Assembly: GCA_030765045.1 (NCBI GenBank)
Contig: CM060963.1
Location: 96,839,176 to 96,903,175 of the forward strand
Reading direction: 5' to 3'
Source: Tenodera sinensis
Lineage: Eukaryota; Arthropoda; Insecta; Mantodea; Mantidae
DNA: 64,000 nucleotides
The notes under the pieces were generated by a model. The model saw only the letters and a list, made by a program, of their open reading frames with translations, did no database searches and was not told the origin of the DNA. A program made the position numbers and the translations under genes. Of the stretch, positions 22,383 to 34,514 are shown piece after piece. Positions within the stretch are counted from its first letter, which is position 1. Every line of letters begins with the position of its first letter.

Positions 22383-22988
22383 ACAAAACTATTTCAACAA
22401 AAGCAATACAGGTCATTGCGGGAATGATTCCGATACTCTTACTGGTGAAAGAAAGAAGGCACATGGATGGAGTACAATGGAGCAGAAATAAAAGGACAAT
22501 AAAGGAAAATATTTTAAAGAAATGGTAGTTTGAATGGTATGCAGAGAGCAAAACGGGCCAATGGACAAAAAGGCTGATACCCGACATAAAGAAATGGATA
22601 GACAGAAAACACGGGGAGTTAGAATACTTTTAACCCAATTCCTATCCGGACACGGATGCTTTAGAAGCTACCTGTACCCGTTTGGTCTGGTTTCAACCTA
22701 TATATGTTTATGGTGTGTGGTAAAAGATACGCCAGAGCATAATATATTCAATTGCTCAAACTGGAAAGAGAAGAGAATGTGTCTTCAAAATAAAATAGGA
22801 ACAATAATAGTTTTTTTTAATTAACGTCCTCCAACATTTGTGTCATTTCGGACGAAACAATAACAGTGGATAACATAGTTGGCCTTATGTTGGATGGCGA
22901 TAGCAACTGGAAACATATTGCAACATTTATTAGGGAAGTCCTAAACGTAGTTACGACAAAAAATGACGGTGAACTTAAACAGAGATAA
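22383..22988 (+). mobile_element. R1-like LINE, part 2 (C terminus)
   Basis: It continues the reading interrupted at 18715. YKTISTKAIQVIAGMIPILL and VKERRHM follow naturally after HRKISIRIAA. Next come GQWTKRLIPDIKKWIDRKHG and, one frame over, LTQFLSGHGCFRSYLY (about 22620-22680), the usual C-terminal signature. DTPEHNIFNCSNW follows as a Cys/His box. The end VDNIVGLMLDGDSNWKHIAT reaches a stop at 22986-22988. It has several frameshifts and is dead. Confidence 0.8.
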
Positions 22989-23850
22989 CTAAAATTGATG
23001 AAATCAAACAGACAAATAGGAACATCATAGTGTCAGTCTCTTGAAGTAATGCCTCTAACAGTTCCAAGAGACGTTTTCCTATGTGACAGGAAGTAGGGGT
23101 TTTTAGTTAGTAGAAGCCCAACTCCCACATAGAGTGGTGTCCTTGGAGGATTTTTCCCTACTACAAGAAAAGAAAAAAATAAATAAGCAAACAAGCGAAA
23201 TCTTATGGAATGCATCATAACAAAATAGGTATCTATACTCACTAGAGTGGTGCTAAAGCAAAAAGTCCCAAAGGACCTATGCTAATTTATAAATACAGAA
23301 TGCCTTGCCATTAGTTGTTGAAAGAACTGCCAGAAGATCGTAAGCCTTGGTGATCGGTAGAGACCGGAATTAAATTAAAATACCTTTTTAAATGTGTCAA
23401 ATCTATCTTCAATTTGAAAGTGAATCTGTACAAACTATAGCTTTGTGATTGGAATACCACAGTTTTATGTTGTCTTTTCTGCGTTTTTAAATATAAATGC
23501 CTATTTTACGAAATAAAGGCTTCTTGTTGCCATTATTTCATTATTTATCTATCATTAATTATTAAACATTTCCTTCGGGTAAATTTTATTTCAATAACCG
23601 TTAGACCGTGACAATGAAAGTTATTTCGCCGAATGTATATTGTTGCCTTTAAGTTGCAGACAACATAGGTGTCCTTCATTCTGTTCATTGTTTTCATTGA
23701 AACAATGAGTGCTGCCGCGCAAATAAATGTACAGATAACAGAAAGCATTTGAACTATCGCCTGTGTTTGTTTTAAAAGGCAATCATGAGTGCGGGTTTAA
23801 CTTTGTTTTTCTTTCAGTTTTCATTGCGACGTTGTAGCTAGCAGCAAGAC
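22989..23850. other. No gene seen
   Basis: AT-rich spacer between the R1-like LINE and a hAT relic. Short frames at 23033-23239 and 23545-23745 (minus) have no motif. Confidence 0.5.
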
Positions 23851-23859
23851 GCCGAAATT

Positions 23860-25270
23860 CAGTGTTCGTTTACGCAGTAAATTACAAATTTACATTAATA
23901 CCTTTGGATCCGACGTAGTTTGTACCAACGGTAAAATACTCACATGCAAAATATGCGAGCAGTCAGTGAACTACGAAAGGAAGTAATTTATATCCCAACA
24001 TATCGCCACAATCTAACATAAAAATGTACTTTTCAAGGCTACTGGGATGAAAATTTCTCTGCTTCCAACAGTACTTGCAACATCGGTCGAAAATCCCACT
24101 TTGCGTCCGACTTGTGTAAAATTTCCTCAGCACCGGAATCCCTTTGTGGAAATTACAGAATCCTACATAACACAGTCTTTGGAGAAGTATACTAACCAAT
24201 CTGTACTGAGCTAGTTAAGTTTGCGAAAATGCTACTTAACCGACACAATGAAAATCATTAAAGATAAAATGAAAAATAGGAAGATCTGCAAATCTATTTA
24301 CAAGTCAACTGATACCATGGGTCGTTTCATTGCCAATGTTGTTATTGGGCCATTATATCCTACAGAAGATGAATCAATGAAACCACTCCTGCTTACAACA
24401 GAGTGTCTTGAGAAAGTTAACAATTCAACCACTGCGCAGTTATTCACCAGTTCGTTAAAGTTGTTGGCCTGAAGAGACTCAATATGTCTTACTTATCATC
24501 AGTGTCGCTGCTACATGTATGAAAAAGGCTGGAATAGCCTCAAAAGTGCTATTTCCAAACATGCTTCACGTGACTTGCGTAGCACATGGCTTTCACAAGG
24601 TGTCACAAGAGATGCTAAGCTTGTTTCCGTATGTTGACAAATTGATTTCCAGTATTAAAAAGATCTCTGTGAAAGCCCCATCAAGAATCCTGACAATTAA
24701 ATCCATTGCAACAGATGTGCCTCTGCCCCCCCCCCCCCCACAACCAATTATAACGAGATGGGGGACATGGATCTCAGCAGCACTTTAGTAGGCTACAAAT
24801 TTCCAGAGTATAACTGAGGCGGTGAACGCTCTGGAAGATGAAGCATCTTCAATTTTAGCAGCCAAGATACTTCTCAACCCTTCAGAAGTGAAAGATGACT
24901 TAACTTCCATTATGGCCCAGTTTGGGTTATTGCCACAAGTGATCTGCCAGCTTCAAGAGGACAACTTTTAACGAAGTCAGTGAAAATCGTGGATGATGCA
25001 GTGTAAAGACTGGACAGCATACCAGGGAAACGGGATTCGTATGTTAGCGAAGTGTAAAAAAGTGCTATCGAAAAATAGTGATCTGGACAGAGTTAGAAAC
25101 ATTTCAAACATTCTGCAAGGTAACAATTCTGTTGCGGTTGAAATGGATCCCACAATAATGCTGTTTTAGAATTGCTCCTATAACCTCTGTCATTATGTCA
25201 TATGAAAAATGTGTTATCTGACAGGAGACTCAACATGACCCCAGAGAACTTAAAAAAAGCATTCAGTTAT
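23860..25270 (+). pseudogene. hAT transposase (CGGBP1/BED-type group), broken
   Basis: A BED-like finger region TNGKILTCKICEQSVNYERK lies near 23930-23985. A long gap and frameshifts follow. Next come GRFIANVVIGPLYPTEDESM and PLLLTTECLEKVNNSTTAQL (24320-24440), where other family members carry the first catalytic Asp (ETTD..G) shortly before. MKKAGIASKVLFPNMLHVTC and VAHGFHKVSQEMLSLFPYVD lie at 24519-24640. KAPSRILTIKSIATDVPLPP, a C-tract, and RWGTWISAA end near 24785. Remnants continue to about 25270 (SDRRLNMTPENLKKAF). It is clearly one decayed plus-strand hAT transposase gene; no TIR or target duplication was found. Confidence 0.85.
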
Positions 25271-25539
25271 CATGTGCAACGAATAAGGCACTGAAATACA
25301 CAGACCTTTTTCAAAAATATTTCATTTTTGTGTCAGTTACAATACTAGCATTTTGTTTAAAACTTTGAAGTTCTTTAAAATATGACGAAATCATTGAATA
25401 TGTAATCTACGATATTAAATAAATGTGTTTTTCTAATTGCCTTTTATTGTCTGCTTAAGTATTTATGTATCTTTTCCTGCATATTTTAATTATTTATAAT
25501 GCCTTTTTGCCTGCCTATTTTAATGATTCATAATGCCTA

Positions 25540-25782
25540 AACTTGCGGTCTCTGGTGAACAGTTCTCTCTTTGCACCACCAGCACCCAGGGTTGGATCCC
25601 AGGCAGCCGCATGTGGGATTCATGGTGGACGAAGCGGCGCTGGAGCGGATTTCCTCCGGGTTCTCCGGTTTCCCCCGCCATCTACTTCCACCGATGCTTC
25701 ATCTTTATTCCATGAATCATCAGTGTCACCGCGTGCGGTGCCGTATGTAGTAAAAGTGGGCGTTAAACACTACAAAAAAGCA
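25540..25782 (+). mobile_element. SINE-A, diverged copy
   Basis: It has a B-box-like GGGTTGGATCCCAGG, followed by GCATGTGGGATTCATGGTGG, ACGAAGCGGCG, TTTCCTCCGGGTTCTCC and ATCATCAGTGTCACCG. It ends GTAAAAGTGGGCGTTAAACA. This matches the full copy at 50891-51131 in the same order. The A-box half is degenerate. It belongs to a tRNA-derived SINE family with three copies in the window. Confidence 0.85.
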
Positions 25783-25875
25783 CCACCACCAACATCGCCG
25801 CCGCCACTTCTGCCACCACCACCAACATCGCCACCGCCGCTTCTGCCACCACCATCACCACCACCAACCACCAAC
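25783..25875 (+). repeat. CCACCA-rich 33-bp minisatellite at the SINE-A tail
   Basis: A 33-bp unit (AACATCGCC(G/A)CCGCC...TCTGCCACCACC) is repeated about 2.5 times. It starts where other SINE-A copies have an AAC/GTT tail, so it probably grew from the tail. Confidence 0.75.
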
Positions 25876-25969
25876 ATTTTGCAAAGGGTAAATAATGAAA
25901 ACTTTTGAAGAAGTTTCAGATGATAGTGCCTTAAAACAGATACTTTCTGCTTCCCAAAACAATGGCAAG

Positions 25970-26190
25970 AATACTAGAAACAATATATTTCGGGCTTATG
26001 GGCCATGGTCTACTGGGCTTTTTCTTCTTCCCAGACGTTTCGTCTGCGACTACGGCAGACATCATCAGTGGCGGCGAGGTCGAAGTATCCTAGAGGAGAT
26101 TTCAACGTCTGGGAAGAAGAAGCCCAGTAGACCACGGCCCATAAGCCCGGAATATATTGTTTCTAGTATTGATACCGGCCGTGAAAGCCT
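25970..26190. mobile_element. Penelope-like palindromic relic with hammerhead-like motif
   Basis: Two inverted arms of about 70 bp (25970-26039 and 26104-26170) surround a 64-bp centre. On the minus strand the centre reads CTGATGATGTCTGCC, a 7-nt loop and GCAGACGAAACGTC (26034-26068). That is a CUGAUGA box, a helix and a GAAAC box in hammerhead order. Downstream GGCCGTGAAAGCCT (26178-26190) matches relics at 15.4 and 42.9 kb. No protein is encoded. Confidence 0.55.
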
Positions 26191-26199
26191 TAGAATCTC

Positions 26200-26960
26200 A
26201 ATGGCAATAATAATTGCAAAACCTTAATTATAAGCTGATAGTTTGCTTCCATATTTAAACTCAAGCAAGCAGTTGAAACTTACGTCATAAAGGAAATCCA
26301 ATACTTTTTCTGCAACCGTTTTATTTCCTGTAACCTTGATCTTGAAGTCACACAAAAGAGCTGATAGACCCAACTTTTCATCTCTGGAACAAAACAGGTA
26401 AACATAATTAATTTAAATTTACAATTGACGGCGTTATACTCAGTTGTTTCTGCTTTCAGTGTCATCTCATTGTTCCATACCTTCAGAACTCATTTGACCA
26501 GAACTGACTGTTGCAATTTCAGAGCTTCTATTTGAAAGACCGTTTGTAATGTGACAATTTCGACGTAATCGATAGTGTGAAGATAGCTTATTTATCACTC
26601 ATCCATAGAGAGGAAAAAGACAATTCTAACAAAGCATTTCTATTTAGATGCTTAGTGACAGAAATCTAACTTATGATTGGATATCGACACGTGTGCCCCA
26701 CTAATGAATCAATGACCGATAAAATCACAAAAATAGATATTTCAGTGATTGCATACTTTTCCTGAACTTTACTAGAAGCGGTTCTTTGTGCAAGAGATTT
26801 CTCTTGCATGGATCTAATCACTTACTGTCATATAAATGAAGCATATACATGGAATGGAGTCGATTGACATACTTCAAATTTGAATACTACGCATGCACAA
26901 TGGCTTGTATTGGGCGGGGGCTGAAGGAAAACTAAAAGAGAGGATGTCATTTCATACAAT
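26200..26960. other. No gene seen
   Basis: AT-rich spacer. Open frames below 62 codons lack motifs. Confidence 0.5.
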
Positions 26961-26964
26961 CAGT

Positions 26965-28130
<1,166 letters not shown>

Positions 28131-28344
28131 GGCCTGCTGACAATATTACAATATATTGCGTTGTATTGAAAACTGAAGTGGGTTATGTATAGAATGTAAT
28201 GATTCGCGTATTGTTGAAGTGTCTTTTTTATATCGTTAACAGAGTATTGCATCTTTCTACAACTTTTTACGTTCAATAAGTTTAAAATGAGGTACCTATG
28301 CGAAGCTGAAATTGCTCGAATTTTTTTAGCCCTGCGCCAGTTTC

Positions 28345-29245
28345 GTGTTCGTATTGGAAACAGTCTCACAAGAGAGGATTCAGGAAAATGGTGTACCCCA
28401 GGAGTCGATTATCAATGTATCGCTTTTCGTCGTTGCCATTAACGGGATTGCTAATGTTATTCGTAACGGAATCCCGATGTCACTGTATGTTTACGACTTT
28501 GCGATATATTATCGCTCTTACAGTCTTGAGCAATCGAACGTCAACTGCAGTTGACCATAACATCCATCGCCGACTGGGTCCTTCGCACCAGCTTTCAGTT
28601 CTCCCCTACGAAAACACAGTGTGTCCACTTTCATCGACTTCGTGGTGTACACGCTCCTCCAGAGGGTGTTTGCGCGACACGCCTCTGCCGTTTGTTCCGC
28701 ACCTCAAGTTTTTGGTCCTTCACCTCGACAGTATGCTCACATGGTAACACCTTGTTCGCCATCTTCGTGCTTCCTGCGATCGTTCGCTTCTAGTACCCCG
28801 AGGTTTATTTGGAGTATCTTGGGGCGACGATCGAACTGTAATGTTGAAGTTGTATCACTCCCTGGTGCGGCCTAAACTAGACTAATGCGGTTTTATCTAC
28901 GGCGCAGTGTCTGCCTCTAAACTTCGCGTTTTAGACGCTGTCCAACACACTGGTATCCGTCTTGCTATTGGGGCTTTCCGCACCAGTAGAGTCGATTGTC
29001 TTATGCCGATTATGGTGAACCTCCGCTGTTTGACCGGCGCTCGTACTTGCGTTGCCCTTATGTAACACTTTTGGCCGCTCATCCAGATCATCCTTTTTCC
29101 GCCTGTTTTGCGTCCAGACCTGGCCCACCGTTAGCTGCGGAGCACCACCATATCCCTTCCGAGTGGTATACGATTTCGCGAACTGCTCACCCCACATGTC
29201 GTCCGCCTGCCTGCCGTTGGCCGCTGTCCTCCCTGGCAACTCCAG
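28345..29245 (+). mobile_element. jockey-like LINE, RT core to C terminus
   Basis: ENGVPQESIINVSLFVVAIN is followed by MSLYVYDFAIYYRS (28480-28520). In place of the catalytic FADD/YADD box it has YVYD, i.e. one catalytic Asp is lost. QLTITSIADWVLRTSFQFSP and TKTQCVHFHRLRGVHAPPEG follow after a frameshift, then LYHSLVRPKLD.CG and VLDAVQHTGIRLAIGAFRTS (28840-28985). The order is that of jockey-clade elements. It has stops and frameshifts throughout. Confidence 0.8.
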
Positions 29246-29249
29246 CATG

Positions 29250-29830
29250 CACGTTTTGACCTGGAATGCAGAACGCACAACGCACATCCTGGGAATCTTA
29301 CGCCTCTTCCCTTTCCCGTCGCACTTTTGGACCAGAGGGTGTGGACTGCTGTTCGACGTATGTACGGCCAGTGTCGCCGGACGATCATTCCCGGTCTTAC
29401 CGTACAGTGCTCCATATACACTAGCGAGCAGACTATCGCCGACGTCCTTGCCGATTCTTGCGCCGCTATTAGCCAAATCCAAAGTTATGATAGAGCCGCT
29501 TTACCTATCAAGGAATCTGCGGAGCGGATAATCCTGAATTTTAACAGTGATGGTAGTGAACCGGACAATACACCTTTTACCCAAGCGGAGCTGGTGCATC
29601 CTTTCTCTCGCTCACGACCCTTCTCCTGGTCCTGATGACATCCACCGACAAATGCTGCTGCATCTTCCACCTGTGGCTCCTTCCTTCCTGCTGAGCATCT
29701 ATAGCCGTCTTCCTGGCGAGAGGGTATTGTCATCCCTATCCCTCGACCCGGAAAAGACTAGACACTTCCCTCCAGCTTCCGCCCTATTTACCCGACGAAT
29801 ATCGTTCGCAAGACCTTCGAACGGATGATT
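29250..29830 (+). mobile_element. jockey-like LINE, pre-RT and RT start, out of order
   Basis: LLDQRVWTAVRRMYGQCRRT, TIADVLADSCAAISQIQSYD and SAERIILNF (29325-29540) match the stretch that normally precedes the RT. SPGPDDIHRQMLLHLPPVAP (29630-29680) and, after frameshifts, IVIPI.RPGKD and KTFERMINTRL (29730-29840) follow; these are the first RT blocks. They lie downstream of the RT core at 28345-29245, the reverse of the normal order. This is either a rearranged copy or two truncated copies side by side. Confidence 0.7.
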
Positions 29831-29839
29831 AACACTCGC

Positions 29840-30530
29840 TTAGTGTGAGATACAGCTAAATAAATAACTATCGTTCTTTGCCTTAGCAGAAATGGGAGAG
29901 TTAAATACTGATTGTAAATATTTTCTATTAAACGCTATTCTAAGTCTCTGGGTATTTTCCATACAATCAGATAGATACATACGAATACATAATGTCCCCC
30001 AAATGAATACTTCTCCTGAAATGCTATGGAATTCCAAAGAAGTCTTAACACATTTAAGCGACGGTCAAAAATATATTCCTCTAAATAACAAAGACACAAT
30101 GATCAATTCCGTTTTGTTTATTAAATGTATCAGAAATACCTAGTACGTTAGTAGGTTTTACTGCAATTATTCAAAAGCCTTGATACCAACTTTGTTGCAC
30201 GGCTTTTCTACTCACCATAATGAATTCGAAATAATATACAGGGTGTAAATGAATGACAACGCACGTATTTTACTGGCAATAGAGGTTCATAGACAATCAA
30301 TTTGAGATACGAAACCAATGGTCTACGACGTCAAGTTAATAAGTTATATCTATTCAAAGTAATTAGAGATTGTGACCAACAAATCATAACCAGAAAGAAA
30401 TATGTCAATATCATCCATTGGAATCGAAATAGTGCTTATTAGGGACTTAGTAAAGCCTGTCTAGTGTCTCTCTGAAGAAGAACTTCTAAATTATAGCGTT
30501 ACCAAAGCGCTTAAATTGGAGACTTAACAT
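29840..30530. other. Spacer to the assembly gap; possible transposon end
   Basis: There is no gene. At 30237-30250 the sequence TACAGGGTGTAAAT resembles the CAGGG terminus of the DDE element at 299, but no matching second end lies before the gap. Confidence 0.35.
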
Positions 30531-31530
30531 NNNNNNNNNNNNNNNNNNNNNNNNNNNNNNNNNNNNNNNNNNNNNNNNNNNNNNNNNNNNNNNNNNNNNN
30601 NNNNNNNNNNNNNNNNNNNNNNNNNNNNNNNNNNNNNNNNNNNNNNNNNNNNNNNNNNNNNNNNNNNNNNNNNNNNNNNNNNNNNNNNNNNNNNNNNNNN
30701 NNNNNNNNNNNNNNNNNNNNNNNNNNNNNNNNNNNNNNNNNNNNNNNNNNNNNNNNNNNNNNNNNNNNNNNNNNNNNNNNNNNNNNNNNNNNNNNNNNNN
30801 NNNNNNNNNNNNNNNNNNNNNNNNNNNNNNNNNNNNNNNNNNNNNNNNNNNNNNNNNNNNNNNNNNNNNNNNNNNNNNNNNNNNNNNNNNNNNNNNNNNN
30901 NNNNNNNNNNNNNNNNNNNNNNNNNNNNNNNNNNNNNNNNNNNNNNNNNNNNNNNNNNNNNNNNNNNNNNNNNNNNNNNNNNNNNNNNNNNNNNNNNNNN
31001 NNNNNNNNNNNNNNNNNNNNNNNNNNNNNNNNNNNNNNNNNNNNNNNNNNNNNNNNNNNNNNNNNNNNNNNNNNNNNNNNNNNNNNNNNNNNNNNNNNNN
31101 NNNNNNNNNNNNNNNNNNNNNNNNNNNNNNNNNNNNNNNNNNNNNNNNNNNNNNNNNNNNNNNNNNNNNNNNNNNNNNNNNNNNNNNNNNNNNNNNNNNN
31201 NNNNNNNNNNNNNNNNNNNNNNNNNNNNNNNNNNNNNNNNNNNNNNNNNNNNNNNNNNNNNNNNNNNNNNNNNNNNNNNNNNNNNNNNNNNNNNNNNNNN
31301 NNNNNNNNNNNNNNNNNNNNNNNNNNNNNNNNNNNNNNNNNNNNNNNNNNNNNNNNNNNNNNNNNNNNNNNNNNNNNNNNNNNNNNNNNNNNNNNNNNNN
31401 NNNNNNNNNNNNNNNNNNNNNNNNNNNNNNNNNNNNNNNNNNNNNNNNNNNNNNNNNNNNNNNNNNNNNNNNNNNNNNNNNNNNNNNNNNNNNNNNNNNN
31501 NNNNNNNNNNNNNNNNNNNNNNNNNNNNNN
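30531..31530. other. Assembly gap, 1000 Ns
   Basis: Exactly 1,000 unspecified bases, the conventional size for a gap of unknown length. It ends at a trinucleotide run that may have stopped the assembly. Confidence 0.99.
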
Positions 31531-31662
<132 letters not shown>

Positions 31663-31664
31663 TA

Positions 31665-31930
31665 AACAAAGTGAATTACGACCTCCCATTTGAGAACGGT
31701 ATAAGTATTGAAAGTTCACACAAATAACAAGGACTACCTCCGAAACGGTTCACTACACAAAAGCATTCATTTGGACACAAATTGTGTATCTTAACAAGAT
31801 CTATCGATATTCACACGCAATCAATAGGGGGAGTTGTGATAACTGTATGCGTGGTGGCGTCAGGTATTCTAAAAACATGTCTCTTACATATTTTTCCATC
31901 AAAACAGTCGAAACAATTTATAGTTTATTT
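31665..31930 (+). repeat. Old fragment of the ~0.85-kb AT-rich repeat family
   Basis: CAAGGACTACCTCCGAAACG, GGTTCACTAC, ACAAATTGTGTAT, AACAAGATCTA and a diverged CATCAAAACAGTCGAAACAA block follow the same order as in the copies at 36-42 kb. Confidence 0.65.
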
Positions 31931-31993
31931 ACATTTTATAATTTTTATATACAATGTTTGAACAGGTCAACCTCTGTCGAGTCCACTAGTTAA

Positions 31994-33165
31994 TATCTAT
32001 ATAAAGTAAAGGAATATAGGGAGGCAAGAAAGCGGTGGAGTTAAGTGTTTTAAGTGTCATCTAGGAAACTTGTGGTCTAGAAGAGCGAAAGAAAGACAAA
32101 AGTGGAAGCAAAGGCAAAAGTGAAAGTTCTCCGGAGTTGGCTAACCCTGGGATGTAGTCGTATGCCACCTGCCGTCACAGGAGGACCTAGCCCACACTGG
32201 GATGTTAAGGGGCTAGTTCTTAATATAAAGCAAATAATAAGGAGCAGTGTATGAGAAAATATATTCGAAGAAAGCGCAGTAGAACGTAGACATGGATATG
32301 TAGTACATTTTCAATATATGCATGGAAAATCAGGTTAGCAATTGTTTCCAAAATAAGGGAGCGGTTGTAGTAGCAGAAAGGAGAATAAAACACATGCAAT
32401 TTGATGTAGAACTGCTAGCAGAAGAGAAAAACATGCAATAAACATGCTAATGGAAATAAAATATGACAATCGCAATGAAAACGGGTTGAACATCGAGGCT
32501 AAGGACGAAAATGCTATGGTTACTGCAAAAAAAGTAAATCACATACAGTTACGAGTTCGTGATGAGGTAGTAAGTAGACAGCTTAGACATACAGGATGTG
32601 TTGTAAATGACACGCATCCTATGGAGAAGTCGTACAGAGTTTGACAGTGGCAAAGGAAGCTTTCATCTTCTAAGGTACTAAGAAGAATCTTGCTGAGATT
32701 ATTTGTGTAAAGTCAGTCTTAGCGCGGAGATTAAGAAACGTGAACGAAATGAGCAAACTATCTGGGAATAGTTTAATTGTGGTTGTGCATAAAATGAACA
32801 ATAATTGAATAAAATTCAAGGAAGTAGGATTGTGTTAAACAGCATGGGTGAAAAAGAAAAACAGTGATGAAATTGATCAGGAAGAGGAAAATAAACTACT
32901 TCGGACACAGAAAGAGAAACAAACTGCTTGCTTAGAAACGCACTGGAAGCGATAGATAGTGAATGAGAAAATGGTACGGGGGAATAATATATTAGATTAT
33001 AGAAATATTAATATAATTGATTCTGATGCAGAGAATAGGGGAAAGTGGAATACAGGTGCGTTTACAGTGCAAACTGCGATAAAAACTGTGATTGATCGAT
33101 ATCATATAATTCGTTTTCCCACTCGTTGTCTGTGGGAACAATCAAGTGGAAGGAACAACTAGTTC
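31994..33165. other. Probable intron/intergenic DNA
   Basis: If the channel exon at 33173-33405 is genuine, this stretch is the start of its downstream intron. I searched the minus strand for the TM1 segment that should follow and found none. The frame at 32444-32641 has no motif. Confidence 0.4.
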
Positions 33166-33172
33166 TACTCAC

Positions 33173-33405
33173 CTGTCTATAAGAGGCCGGTGTTTTTCTC
33201 CAACATACTGTAGTCCATGAAGACTGGTGCAGCGGAAGAACTCCATACAATGTTTCACGAAGGATCTTCTCATAGTATCTCGTGAGATAGCACTATTACC
33301 GTTTACTACTGGAGAGTTGATATCATCTATGTTGACGGCACAGGATTCTTGTTTGGATTCTGGAAATATCTTGCGAGGTCTCAGTGAACTAAGGTCCTCT
33401 TCCAT
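33173..33405 (-). CDS. DEG/ENaC (pickpocket-type) sodium channel, first coding exon
   Basis: DEG/ENaC channels are trimeric, amiloride-sensitive cation channels of the plasma membrane. This exon gives 77 complete codons starting at the ATG at 33405-33403. The distal part reads MRRSFVKHCMEFFRCTSLHG followed by LQYVGEKHRPLIDR. The F(x)nTSLHG block holds the conserved His-Gly gating pair just upstream of TM1, and the G.(K/R).Y/.Q(Y)V.E..R..(I/V)(D/E)R segment leads into TM1 in pickpocket proteins. The exon ends in ATAGACAG|GTGAGT, a perfect splice donor (GT at 33172-33171), with the last codon split after two bases. The frame is open back to a TAA at 33441, and an alternative acceptor TTCAG lies at 33434-33438, so the exon could also be internal. 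The remaining exons would lie below 33 kb or beyond the gap. I cannot name the paralogue. Confidence 0.8.
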
Positions 33406-33441
33406 CCTGTGTATCTGCAACTTTTTGAACAACCTGAATTA

Positions 33442-34510
33442 GGTAAGTTTTTAATAAAAGTGAAATAGAACCTAGGTGGAGGTTTCAGTCATGATCAAAT
33501 GATGGAACTAGAGAGCGCATGTTAGCTGAGCCACTGAGTATCCGTAACACAAACTACAGCGACGTGTTTCGTAAGTTCCGATTGAAATTCAGAAGTTGAA
33601 AATTCACAAACATTGAAAACTCGATAAAAAACGACAGCTGCTCTGCACAGAAGCGTAAACTTCAATAATCATGATGCGGAGAGTACGGCTAGAATATCGG
33701 TTTATCTGATATAATGCGTTAACATATTTATTTAATTTCTTGTAATATATACCTTGTTCCACTCTTAGATGGAGTTAAATGGGATATATCTGTCTCTATC
33801 TAGCGCATACGAGTTGTCATTAGCCTCGTCCTTTTCTACCTTCGCGCTGTTGCCAGGTTCCTAATAGCATGGTATAAATATTCAGTTGTTATAAATTTCA
33901 GGCTTGAACACATCCTACGCAGATTTTTTTTCTCTATTAGTTTATATCCTTTTTAGAGTCATTATACATTTCTATAGGCCCATATTTCTTCAAAAAACAT
34001 TTTTTTCAATAGAAGTCCGATATGTGCTGTTTCTATACTCATCACGCACTAACTAACAAACTGCTAGAATGCGTCTATATTTTGTTCTTAGATAGAGTAA
34101 ACTATAGTGCTACTACCTGCCCACTTTGAATTCTCTATGTTTACTCAGTTAAGTGTTACAGTTTTTTAAATTAAATGTTTTCGGAAAAGTTTATACCTGT
34201 GCACTGCAAGAGTTACGCAGTGTGAAACTTTTTTGTTATCGAGTTTACATCAGGGAGCCAACAAGAACAAATGTTGACGAGGGTTGGAGAAAGTTTTTAA
34301 AATAAACCAAAAAGCTGTAACTTCTTTCTTTCATCGAGTAGGGCAAACGAAAGGTATTCATCTATTCAGCGTATTCTCGCGCCAGGCCTGACACAGAAGA
34401 TAGTATAAGGAGCAGCACTAGCATTAGTTCGAAAGAAGTCGGTGTGTAACTGTGTGGAATCTATGAGTTGTTATTGCGTTATTTGTTTAATAGTTTCGTA
34501 AATATTTGTA
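33442..34510. other. Upstream of the channel exon; no gene seen
   Basis: AT-rich DNA without motifs. If the channel exon is the first coding exon, its promoter or 5' exon could lie here, but I cannot point to one. Confidence 0.4.
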
Positions 34511-34514
34511 GTTA

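Noticed and set aside
28931..29482. 183-codon minus frame
   Set aside because: Antisense shadow of the plus-strand jockey-like fragments.
30237..30250. End of a DDE (CAGGG-type) transposon
   Set aside because: Only one short end is visible; the partner may be in the gap, so it is noted but not called as an element.
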